From Halospina denitrificans (GTDB lineage: Bacteria; Pseudomonadota; Gammaproteobacteria; Pseudomonadales; Oleiphilaceae), in assembly GCF_004364635.1 (NCBI RefSeq), contig NZ_SOAX01000008.1, positions 166,695-230,694 of the forward strand: a stretch of 64,000 bases of DNA, written 5' to 3'. The translations under genes were made by a program, and so were the position numbers. This document shows positions 56,074 to 64,000 of the stretch, piece after piece. The stretch's first letter is position 1; every line of letters starts with the position of its first letter. The notes below the pieces were generated by a model. It ran no database searches. It was not told the DNA's origin and was given only the letters and a program-made list of their open reading frames with translations.

Positions 56074-58653
56074 ATGCGAATCGATAAGATGACAAGCCGG
56101 CTTCAGAACGCGCTTGCCGAAGCCCAATCCATTGCCGTGGGCAATGACAACAACTTCATTGAGCCCGTGCATCTGATGCAGGCCCTGCTCGATGAGAAAG
56201 GCGGTGGCACCGCGGGGCTGCTGCGTCAACTGAGCGTTGATCCCAGCGGCTTTCGCCAGGCCGTCGCCCGTGAAATCCAGAACCTGCCCCAAGTCAAGGA
56301 CAACAACGGCGACGTCCACATGTCGAACGGGCTGGGCCGTCTGTTGAATCATGCGGATAAGCTGGCCCAGCAGAAGGGCGATGAATACATCTCCAGTGAG
56401 CTTTTCATCCTGGCCGCGGCCGAGGACAAGGGGCCGCTGGGGAAGGTTTTCAAGGAATTCAACGTCAACAGGGACAACCTGAGCCAGGCCATTGACAGCA
56501 TGCGGGGAGGCGAGACCGTGGATGATCCGTCAGCGGAAGAGAACCGTGAAGCACTGGATAAGTACACACTGGATCTGACCTCCCGGGCGGAAGAGGGCAA
56601 GCTGGACCCGGTGATCGGGCGTGACGATGAGATCCGTCGTACCATCCAGGTCCTGCAGCGTCGCCAGAAGAACAACCCCGTGTTGATCGGTGAGCCGGGT
56701 GTGGGTAAGACGGCCATTATTGAGGGGCTTGCCCAGCGCATCGTCGATGGCGAGGTTCCTGACGGCCTCAAGGACAAGCGCGTCCTGGCTTTGGATCTCG
56801 GGGCCCTGCTGGCGGGCGCCAAGTACCGGGGTGACTTCGAGGAACGCCTGAAAGCCGTTCTCAAGGAGCTGGGCAAGGAAGAAGGTCGCGTGATCCTCTT
56901 CATTGACGAGCTGCACACCATGGTCGGTGCCGGCAAGACCGAGGGCTCCATGGATGCCGGTAACATGCTCAAGCCGGCGCTCGCCCGGGGTGAACTGCAC
57001 TGTGTGGGCGCGACCACACTTAATGAGTACCGCGAGAATATTGAAAAGGATGCGGCCCTGGAGCGTCGTTTCCAGAAGGTGCTGGTCAACGAGCCCACCG
57101 AGGAAGACACCATCGCCATCCTGCGGGGGCTCAAGGAGCGCTATGAGGTGCACCACGGGGTGGATGTTACGGACGGCGCCATCATCGCGGCAGCCAAGCT
57201 TTCCAGTCGCTACATCACCGACCGCAAGCTGCCGGACAAGGCTATCGACCTTGTCGACGAGGCGGCCAGCAAGATCCGGATCGAAATGGACTCCAAGCCG
57301 GAGTCACTGGATCGTCTGGAGCGGCGTCTGATCCAGCTCAAGACCGAACGCGAGGCCCTCAAGAAGGAAAAGGATGAGGCATCCAAGAAACGTCTGGATG
57401 AGCTGTCCGAACAGATCAATGATCTGGAAAAGGAATACGCCGACCTCGATGAGGTCTGGAACACCGAGAAGGCTTCACTCCACGGTGCCCAGAAGGTGAA
57501 GGAGCAACTGGAAGAAGCGCGCATCGAGCTCGAGACCGCACGGCGCAGTGGCGATCTCCAGCGCATGTCCGAAATCCAGTACGGCAGGATCCCGGAACTG
57601 GAACGTCAGCTGGACATGGCCAGCCAGGCCGAGTCGGTGGAGATGAAGCTGCTCCGCAACCGCGTTACTGACGAGGAGATCGCGGAGATTGTCTCCAAGT
57701 GGACGGGTATTCCCGTCTCCAAGATGCTGGAGGGCGAGAAAGAAAAGCTCATGCGCATGGAGGAAAGCCTGCACGAGCGCGTGATCGGGCAGGATGAAGC
57801 CGTCAGGGCCGTTGCCAACGCGGTCAGGCGCTCCCGGGCAGGGCTGTCGGACCCGCACCGGCCCAATGGCTCGTTCCTGTTCCTGGGCCCCACCGGCGTG
57901 GGCAAGACCGAGCTGTGCAAATCACTGGCGCATTACCTGTTCGATACGCAGGAGGCCATGGTGCGAATCGACATGTCCGAGTTCATGGAGAAGCACTCCG
58001 TGGCCCGGCTGATTGGTGCGCCACCCGGCTATGTAGGTTATGAGCAGGGCGGCTACCTTACGGAAGCGGTGCGCCGCAGGCCTTACTCCGTGCTGTTGCT
58101 GGATGAGGTTGAAAAGGCCCATGGTGATGTCTTCAATATCCTCCTGCAGGTGCTTGACGATGGCCGCCTGACCGACGGCCAGGGGCGCACCGTGGACTTC
58201 CGCAACACCGTTATCGTGATGACATCGAACCTGGGTTCCGATGTGATCCAGAATATGGCGGGTGAGTCCCAGTACGAGCAGATGAAATCAGCAGTGATGG
58301 ATGAGGTGGGAACCCATTTCCGGCCGGAATTCATCAACCGGATTGATGACGTGGTGGTCTTCCATCCGCTTAACGAAGAGCAGATCGAAGGCATCGCCCA
58401 GATCCAGATCGATCAGCTCAACCAGCGGCTGGCGGAGCAGGAGCTGGAGCTGCAACTCTCGGACGCGGCCATGAAGAAGCTCGCCGGTGTTGGTTACGAC
58501 CCTGTTTACGGCGCAAGGCCGCTCAAGCGGGCGATCCAGCGGTTCATCGAGAATCCGCTGTCCCAGCGCCTGCTGCAGGGAGAGTTCTCGCCCGGTAGTG
58601 TCATACACGCCGATGTTGAGGGCGATGAACTCCGTTTCTCCGTGACCTCCTAA
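56074..58653 (+). CDS. clpB: ATP-dependent disaggregase ClpB
   Basis: 859 aa, standard length. N domain (1-150), AAA+1 with Walker A GEPGVGKT (206-213), coiled-coil middle domain (about 410-530, [20 protein letters not shown]), AAA+2 with GPTGVGKT (about 607-614), C-terminal small domain. It works with DnaK to dissolve protein aggregates after heat or other stress. Controlled by the sigma-32 promoter just upstream; ends in a Rho-independent terminator. Confidence 0.99.
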   Translation: MRIDKMTSRLQNALAEAQSIAVGNDNNFIEPVHLMQALLDEKGGGTAGLLRQLSVDPSGFRQAVAREIQNLPQVKDNNGDVHMSNGLGRLLNHADKLAQQKGDEYISSELFILAAAEDKGPLGKVFKEFNVNRDNLSQAIDSMRGGETVDDPSAEENREALDKYTLDLTSRAEEGKLDPVIGRDDEIRRTIQVLQRRQKNNPVLIGEPGVGKTAIIEGLAQRIVDGEVPDGLKDKRVLALDLGALLAGAKYRGDFEERLKAVLKELGKEEGRVILFIDELHTMVGAGKTEGSMDAGNMLKPALARGELHCVGATTLNEYRENIEKDAALERRFQKVLVNEPTEEDTIAILRGLKERYEVHHGVDVTDGAIIAAAKLSSRYITDRKLPDKAIDLVDEAASKIRIEMDSKPESLDRLERRLIQLKTEREALKKEKDEASKKRLDELSEQINDLEKEYADLDEVWNTEKASLHGAQKVKEQLEEARIELETARRSGDLQRMSEIQYGRIPELERQLDMASQAESVEMKLLRNRVTDEEIAEIVSKWTGIPVSKMLEGEKEKLMRMEESLHERVIGQDEAVRAVANAVRRSRAGLSDPHRPNGSFLFLGPTGVGKTELCKSLAHYLFDTQEAMVRIDMSEFMEKHSVARLIGAPPGYVGYEQGGYLTEAVRRRPYSVLLLDEVEKAHGDVFNILLQVLDDGRLTDGQGRTVDFRNTVIVMTSNLGSDVIQNMAGESQYEQMKSAVMDEVGTHFRPEFINRIDDVVVFHPLNEEQIEGIAQIQIDQLNQRLAEQELELQLSDAAMKKLAGVGYDPVYGARPLKRAIQRFIENPLSQRLLQGEFSPGSVIHADVEGDELRFSVTS

Positions 58654-58662
58654 GCGATAAAG

Positions 58663-58687
58663 GGCTGGCCTTCGGGCCAGCCTGTTT
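58663..58687 (+). terminator. Terminator after clpB
   Basis: GGCTGGCC, UUCG tetraloop, GGCCAGCC (58663-58682), followed by TGTTTAAT; a stable UUCG-capped stem. Convergent with the DUF4124 gene, whose stop is at 58686, so it may serve both. Confidence 0.85.
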
Positions 58688-59144
58688 AATCACAGTTTTC
58701 TTTGCGAACTTTCTCGTATCGCTTCCGCTTGGCCTCCTTCTCTTCGGGAGATAGATAGCGACGCTCCCCATTTTCTTCGACCTGAAGGCGGGCATTCTGC
58801 TCGAGTGTCTTCAGGGCCTCCTTGGCGGTTTCACAATTACGGCGGCGAATTCTTTCAATCGCCTCCTGATCCCGTTGCTCTTCTTCGCTGGCTGCCTCGT
58901 CAGGTTCCCCGCTTTCCTGGTCGCCCTCCTGCTGCGAATCAGGTTCCTGCGCCGGCGCACGATCGTTGCCTTTGGTTTCGGGAGACCGGGTCTGGACGTT
59001 CATGGGGGTTGCGTCCACATCCGAGGGAGGATTCTCGGAGAAATGCGTGTTGCCGGACTCATCAGTCCAGCGGTAAACCTCGCCAGCCTGGAGCAGGGCC
59101 GGCGTCAGGGTGGCTATCAGTATGATTAAAAGGGCATGTTTCAT
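58686..59144 (-). CDS. Exported DUF4124-domain protein
   Basis: 152 aa. Signal peptide ends near LQAGEV; the DUF4124 core GEVYRWTDESGNTHFSENPP follows at once. A Pro/Glu/Gln-rich acidic middle (about 50-90) leads to a charged helical C-terminus with two Cys (C103-type and penultimate C151). Function unknown for the family; DUF4124 proteins are common periplasmic proteins of Gammaproteobacteria. I set ATG 59144, where GGGAATCGCC precedes; the frame is open further upstream to 59246. Confidence 0.85.
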   Translation of the reverse strand: MKHALLIILIATLTPALLQAGEVYRWTDESGNTHFSENPPSDVDATPMNVQTRSPETKGNDRAPAQEPDSQQEGDQESGEPDEAASEEEQRDQEAIERIRRRNCETAKEALKTLEQNARLQVEENGERRYLSPEEKEAKRKRYEKVRKENCD

Positions 59145-59239
59145 GGCGATTCCCGTAATAGCGAGGATGGCGTTACTCACCATGACTTTAGAACATGTTG
59201 CGGGGATCGCAAAATGCGCCGTCACGCAGTGTCTTACGG

Positions 59240-59267
59240 TTGACACTACGGCTCACGCTGTCAGAAT
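59240..59267 (+). promoter_or_regulatory. Probable promoter for ilvI-ilvH-ilvC
   Basis: Perfect -35 TTGACA (59240-59245), 16-bp spacer, CAGAAT (59262-59267). It is 277 bp before the ilvI start codon, leaving a leader of about 270 nt. Confidence 0.55.
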
Positions 59268-59543
59268 TGACGGGGCCTGTACGCAGTTGAATTGCATGGC
59301 GGAAACCCCGGTAGTGTAATTCCTCGGCATCCACACCAGTCAACCCGCCCTATGTCGCGGGCTGCAGCATCGCAGAGCCGGACTGTACGCCGTTACCCTC
59401 AGGGTGCAGTCGTCCCGGAGATAACCTCCTTAAGGGACGGTGTGGCACATGGCCCGATTCAGCTTTCACAAGAAGCGGTTTCTTCAGGGCACAGGCAGTG
59501 GAAAAAACATTGAACATTTATCGTTGTAAGAGGGTGATCCAAC
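59268..59543 (+). promoter_or_regulatory. Long leader before ilvI with a hairpin and a possible short ORF
   Basis: The region holds a stable hairpin (59411-59439: CGTCCC-GGAG paired to CTCC-GGGACG with a TTAA bulge) without a T-run. A 26-codon frame (ATG 59449, stop 59527-59529), basic, MARFSFHKKRFLQ..., with GGGACGG in front, ends 14 bp before the ilvI start; it has only two Leu and one Ile near the end, so it is not a classical branched-chain leader peptide. A shorter frame at 59296 ends in two Val codons. Regulation by attenuation is possible but not shown. Confidence 0.3.
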
Positions 59544-61265
59544 GTGGAATTACTGTCTGGTGCCGAAATGCTCGTCCGGTCCCTCAAGGACCAGGGCGTC
59601 GAATACATATACGGTTATCCCGGAGGTGCCGCGCTTCATATCTATGACGCACTCTTCCGCCAGGATGACGTCAAACACATCCTTGTCCGCCATGAGCAGG
59701 CCGCCACACACATGGCGGACGGCTACGCGCGGGCCTCCGGCGAGCCGGGTGTGGTCCTCGTGACCTCCGGGCCTGGAGCGACCAATACCATCACCGGTAT
59801 CGCAACCGCCTCCATGGACTCCATCCCCATGGTCATACTCTGTGGCCAGGTAGCTTCCCATCTCATTGGTGAGGACGCGTTCCAGGAGACGGACATGATC
59901 GGCGTTTCCCGCCCGATCGTGAAGCACAACATGACGGTGCGCCATCCGTCCGAGATTCCGACCCTGGTCAAGAAGGCCTTCTATCTGTCAAAGACCGGTC
60001 GTCCCGGACCCGTGGTCATTGATATCCCCAAGGATATGACGGCGCCCAATGAGCGCTTTGAATACGAGTATCCCGAGAAAGTCAGCATGCGCTCCTACAA
60101 TCCGGCGGTGCGCGGCCATGCGGGGCAGATCCGCAAGGCCGTGGACATGATGGTGTCGGCAAAGCGGCCGATTATCTATGCCGGCGGGGGAGTTGTTCTT
60201 GGCAAGGCCTCGAACGAACTGACCGAACTGGCGCATAAGCTCGGGTTCCCGGTTACCAATACCATTATGGGGCTGGGTGGCTTCCCGGCGACGGACCCGC
60301 AGTCACTGGGCTGGCTTGGTATGCACGGGAGCTACGAATCCAACATGGCCATGCACCACTCGGATCTGGTGATTGCGATCGGGGCGCGCTTCGATGACCG
60401 TGTCACCAACGCCACGGACAAGTTCTGTCCGGGAGCGCGGATCGTTCATGTGGATATTGATCCGGCCTCCATCTCCAAGACGGTGCACGCGGATGTGCCC
60501 ATCGTCGGCCCCGTGGACTCGGTCCTCAAGGAAATGCTCCAACTGGTCAACGAGAGTGATGTTGAGCCGGATGCAGAGGCATTGAAGGCCTGGTGGAAGC
60601 AGATCCGCGAATGGGGTAATTACCGAGGCCGGTATTACTACGAAAAGAACGACGAGTACATCATGCCCCAGGAAGCGGTCGAGGCCCTCTACCGTGTTAC
60701 CAAGGGCGATGCTTACGTGACCTCTGACGTCGGGCAGCACCAGATGTTCGCGGCCCAGTACTATCCCTTCGACAAGCCGAACCGCTGGATCAACTCGGGC
60801 GGGCTCGGAACCATGGGATTCGGGTTCCCGGCGGCCATGGGCATCAAGCTCCATTACCCGGATGCGGAAGTGGTCTGTGTCACGGGCGAGGGCAGCATCC
60901 AGATGAACATCCAGGAGCTGTCGACCTGCAAGCAGTACCATCTGCCGGTCAAGATCATCAACCTGAACAACCAGGCCCTTGGCATGGTCAAGCAGTGGCA
61001 GGACATGAACTACGAGTCGCGTTATGCGCACTCCTACATGGCGTCACTGCCGGACTTCCCCAAGCTTCTGGAGGCCTATGGCCATGTGGGACTGACGGTC
61101 ACCCGGCGCGAGGACCTGGAGCCAACGCTCGAGAAAGCCTTCGCCATGAAGGATGAACTGGTCTTCGTCGATATCCTGGTGGACCCATACGAGCACGTGT
61201 ATCCCATGCAGGTGGCTCGTGGTTCCATGAAGGACATGTGGCTCAGCAAGACGGAGAGGGTCTGA
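59544..61265 (+). CDS. ilvI: Acetolactate synthase, large (catalytic) subunit
   Basis: 573 aa, TPP enzyme, first common step of valine, leucine and isoleucine synthesis. E51 of [16 protein letters not shown] activates TPP; the C-terminal TPP-binding motif [18 protein letters not shown] is intact, as is the central FAD-binding domain. GTG start, behind AGAGGGTGATCCAAC. The adjacent ilvH gives the regulatory subunit. This is an ilvIH type isozyme, likely feedback-inhibited by valine. Confidence 0.97.
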   Translation: MELLSGAEMLVRSLKDQGVEYIYGYPGGAALHIYDALFRQDDVKHILVRHEQAATHMADGYARASGEPGVVLVTSGPGATNTITGIATASMDSIPMVILCGQVASHLIGEDAFQETDMIGVSRPIVKHNMTVRHPSEIPTLVKKAFYLSKTGRPGPVVIDIPKDMTAPNERFEYEYPEKVSMRSYNPAVRGHAGQIRKAVDMMVSAKRPIIYAGGGVVLGKASNELTELAHKLGFPVTNTIMGLGGFPATDPQSLGWLGMHGSYESNMAMHHSDLVIAIGARFDDRVTNATDKFCPGARIVHVDIDPASISKTVHADVPIVGPVDSVLKEMLQLVNESDVEPDAEALKAWWKQIREWGNYRGRYYYEKNDEYIMPQEAVEALYRVTKGDAYVTSDVGQHQMFAAQYYPFDKPNRWINSGGLGTMGFGFPAAMGIKLHYPDAEVVCVTGEGSIQMNIQELSTCKQYHLPVKIINLNNQALGMVKQWQDMNYESRYAHSYMASLPDFPKLLEAYGHVGLTVTRREDLEPTLEKAFAMKDELVFVDILVDPYEHVYPMQVARGSMKDMWLSKTERV

Positions 61266-61269
61266 TATC

Positions 61270-61761
61270 ATGCGGCGAATCATCTCGATCCTGATGGAGA
61301 ACGAGCCAGGGGCTCTGTCGCGGGTTGTCGGGCTCTTCTCCCAGCGCAACTACAACATTGAAACGCTGGCCGTGGCGCCAACCGAGGATCCGACGCTGTC
61401 GCGCCTGACGCTGACAACGGAAGGGTCCGATAAGGTTATCGAGCAGATCACCAAGCAGCTCAACAAGCTGATTGAGGTGGTCAAGCTCGTTGACCTGACC
61501 GAGGGCAGCCACATCGAGCGCGAGCTGATGCTGATCAAGCTGCGCGCAACCGGCGCCCAGCGGGCGGAAATCAAGCGCACCGTCGACATATTCCGGGGGC
61601 AGATCGTTGACGTCACCAGTACCGTCTACACCGTGCAGCTGACGGGCGACGGGGAGAAGCTGGACGCGTTTATCCAGGCCGTCGGCACCATGGGTGTGCT
61701 TGAAGTAGTGCGCTCCGGGGTTTCCGGAATTGCGCGCGGAGAAAAGGTCCTGTCTCTTTGA
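61270..61761 (+). CDS. ilvH: Acetolactate synthase, small (regulatory) subunit
   Basis: 163 aa, standard. N-terminal ACT domain (RRIISILMENEPGALSRVVG) binds valine; C-terminal ferredoxin-like domain activates the large subunit. 4 bp after ilvI. Confidence 0.98.
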   Translation: MRRIISILMENEPGALSRVVGLFSQRNYNIETLAVAPTEDPTLSRLTLTTEGSDKVIEQITKQLNKLIEVVKLVDLTEGSHIERELMLIKLRATGAQRAEIKRTVDIFRGQIVDVTSTVYTVQLTGDGEKLDAFIQAVGTMGVLEVVRSGVSGIARGEKVLSL

Positions 61762-61778
61762 CGGGGCCATCGACTTAA

Positions 61779-62861
<1,083 letters not shown>

Positions 62862-62894
62862 TCCACTGAAGCCTGTTGATCGGTTGAAAGTCTG

Positions 62895-62929
62895 TCCGGC
62901 CAGTGACCCTGGCCGGATTTTCTGTTTTT
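62895..62929 (+). terminator. Terminator after ilvC
   Basis: TCCGGCCA (62895-62902), 7-nt loop, TGGCCGGA (62910-62917), then TTTTCTGTTTTT. A good Rho-independent terminator, 34 bp after the ilvC stop and 15 bp before pssA. Confidence 0.85.
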
Positions 62930-62943
62930 AAGGGGCTGTCCCG

Positions 62944-63750
62944 ATGGCAAGTGATGAGAAAGAGCAGCAATCCACGGATGAAAGTGAGATCGAGGGAGCG
63001 GAAGTTGTCGAGGAGGAGATGGTTGGTGACTCACGCGTGCGCCGACGTGGTATCTATCTGCTCCCGAATATGTTTACGACGGCGTCCCTGTTTTCGGGGT
63101 TCTATGCCATTGTCGCCGCATCCAATAATGACTTTGCCCTGGCCGCCATTGCCATCTTTGTGTCCATGGTCCTGGATGGTCTCGACGGCAGAGTGGCGCG
63201 TCTGACCAATACCCAGAGCCGGTTCGGGGAGGAGTATGACAGTCTGGCCGATATGGTGGCCTTTGGTGTTGCCCCCGGCCTGGTTACCTTCTTCTGGATT
63301 CTCAACGATCTGGATAAGCTTGGCTGGATTGTTACCTTCATCTATGTGGCCGGCTCTGCCCTCAGGCTGGCGCGATTTAACACGCAGATTGGCTCCGTGA
63401 GCAAGCGTTACTTTGTGGGGCTTCCCAGTCCCTCTGCCGCTGCCGTTGTGGCAGGGATGGTGTGGTGCTTTCACAGCTTCGAACAGACCTGGTGGTTGAG
63501 TACAATGGCTGTCGTCCTGGTGGCAGGGGCCGGTGTCCTCATGGTCAGCAACATCCTCTATTACAGCGGTAAGGATCTGGACCTCAAGGGCCGTGTCCCG
63601 TTTGCGGCGATCCTGCTGGTCGTGCTTGTCTTTGCGGTTGTTGCCATTGAACCTCCTGTGATTCTGTTCCTGGCGTTCCTGATTTACACGCTGTCAGGCC
63701 CTGGACTCTGGGTCTGGAGAAAGCTTCATCGCCGGCCCGGGCAGTCTTAG
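62944..63750 (+). CDS. pssA: CDP-diacylglycerol-serine O-phosphatidyltransferase
   Basis: 268 aa, type II PssA (integral membrane CDP-alcohol phosphotransferase with about seven helices). Motif DGLDGRVARLTN...GEEYDSLADMVAFG fits DGxxARx8Gx3Dx3D. It makes phosphatidylserine, precursor of phosphatidylethanolamine. An acidic N-terminal tail of about 30 residues precedes the first helix. The protein differs from E. coli PssA, a peripheral phospholipase-D-like enzyme. ATG 62944 is close to the ilvC terminator. Confidence 0.95.
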   Translation: MASDEKEQQSTDESEIEGAEVVEEEMVGDSRVRRRGIYLLPNMFTTASLFSGFYAIVAASNNDFALAAIAIFVSMVLDGLDGRVARLTNTQSRFGEEYDSLADMVAFGVAPGLVTFFWILNDLDKLGWIVTFIYVAGSALRLARFNTQIGSVSKRYFVGLPSPSAAAVVAGMVWCFHSFEQTWWLSTMAVVLVAGAGVLMVSNILYYSGKDLDLKGRVPFAAILLVVLVFAVVAIEPPVILFLAFLIYTLSGPGLWVWRKLHRRPGQS

Positions 63751-63794
63751 CAACAAAGCTGACACCCGGTTGTCATGAAATCGTGGATAACCGG

Positions 63795-63822
63795 TTGACG
63801 CAGAATGTGGCGGGTGTAGAAT
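63795..63822 (+). promoter_or_regulatory. Strong sigma-70 promoter P1, rRNA operon
   Basis: TTGACG (63795-63800), 16-bp spacer, TAGAAT (63817-63822), followed by GCGCATTC: a GC-rich discriminator as in stringently controlled rRNA promoters. Confidence 0.75.
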
Positions 63823-63891
63823 GCGCATTCTCTTGAGGCAACGCCCCGGCCGGCAGCGGCGCAGGTGGTGATTTGGAAGTTGTTTCAGGGA

Positions 63892-63919
63892 TTGACAGAT
63901 CGGCAAATTGCTTTAGAAT
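63892..63919 (+). promoter_or_regulatory. Strong sigma-70 promoter P2, rRNA operon
   Basis: Perfect TTGACA (63892-63897), 16-bp spacer, TAGAAT (63914-63919), 97 bp after P1, in the same direction and likewise off the window to the right. The two promoters are similar in layout to rrn P1 and P2. Confidence 0.8.
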
Positions 63920-63925
63920 TTGCGG

Positions 63926-64000
63926 TCCTAAATCAGCGGCTTAACGCGGCTGAGGTTCTTTAACAATTGGGTCAGATTATTTGTGTGGGCGCTGGCTGAG
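63926..64000 (+). ncRNA. rRNA operon leader with boxA-like element (16S rRNA lies beyond the window)
   Basis: GTTCTTTAACAATTGG at 63955-63970 resembles the boxA of rrn leaders (TGCTCTTTAACAA in E. coli), the NusB/S10 binding site. TGTGTGGGCGCT near 63980 resembles the region just before mature 16S RNA. 16S itself is not in the window. Confidence 0.75.

Overview
The window looks like chromosome of a G+C-rich marine or halophilic gammaproteobacterium, most likely Marinobacter or a close relative. This is inferred from gene order and content. The block ispB / rplU-rpmA-obgE-proB / rpsT / murJ-ribF-ileS-lspA-fkpB-ispH / type IV minor pilins / pilR-pilS / nadE / bamD / rluD-pgeF-clpB is the gene order I recall for Pseudomonas- and Marinobacter-type genomes. 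A wax ester synthase/DGAT gene is also present. No prophage, insertion sequence, CRISPR array or tRNA gene was seen. Nearly all of the window is coding.

Layout. (1) 1-2.3 kb: a MerR-family regulator beside a mer-like divergent operator, a VIT-family metal transporter with an Rdx/SelW-like protein, and a stand-alone Hen1-like methyltransferase. (2) 2.4-3.3 kb: a TraT-family lipoprotein. (3) 3.4-10.8 kb: an eight-gene envelope operon with three TPR proteins, a small exported protein, ExbB, two different ExbD proteins and a TonB/AgmX-like protein. This is the best candidate for a little-described system: it resembles the Myxococcus Agl/Glt proton-driven machinery, and only one of the two ExbD proteins keeps the membrane aspartate. 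(4) 10.8-15.2 kb, minus strand: acyltransferase, tandem HAD protein, EttA. (5) 15.5-22.3 kb: glyA, nrdR, ribD, ribB-type, ribH, nusB, thiL, pgpA. Riboflavin synthase (ribE) is absent from its usual place. (6) 22.3-29.7 kb: small protein, wax ester synthase, LysR regulator/glutathionyl-hydroquinone reductase pair, polyprenyl synthase, NhaC antiporter, voltage-gated K+ channel.

(7) 29.9-40.9 kb: conserved housekeeping block of translation, proline, peptidoglycan-lipid flippase, FAD, lipoprotein signal peptidase and isoprenoid genes. (8) 41-51.5 kb: type IV pilus priming and minor pilin operon (fimU-like, pilV, pilW, pilX, pilY1, pilY2-like, pilE), then fimT, pilR and pilS on the other strand. 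(9) 51.6-59.1 kb: nadE, bamD, rluD-pgeF, clpB behind a textbook sigma-32 promoter, and a DUF4124 protein. (10) 59.2-63.75 kb: ilvI-ilvH-ilvC and pssA. (11) 63.8-64.0 kb: tandem strong promoters and a boxA-like leader pointing off the right edge, almost certainly the start of an rRNA operon.

Three copies of a long hairpin repeat lie between genes at 11.7, 15.2 and 18.5 kb. Each has a perfect 27-28 bp outer stem whose distal sequence differs between copies, around a conserved 55-56 nt core with two inner hairpins, one showing a compensatory base-pair change. With the ExbB/ExbD/TPR operon, this is the most interesting content of the window.
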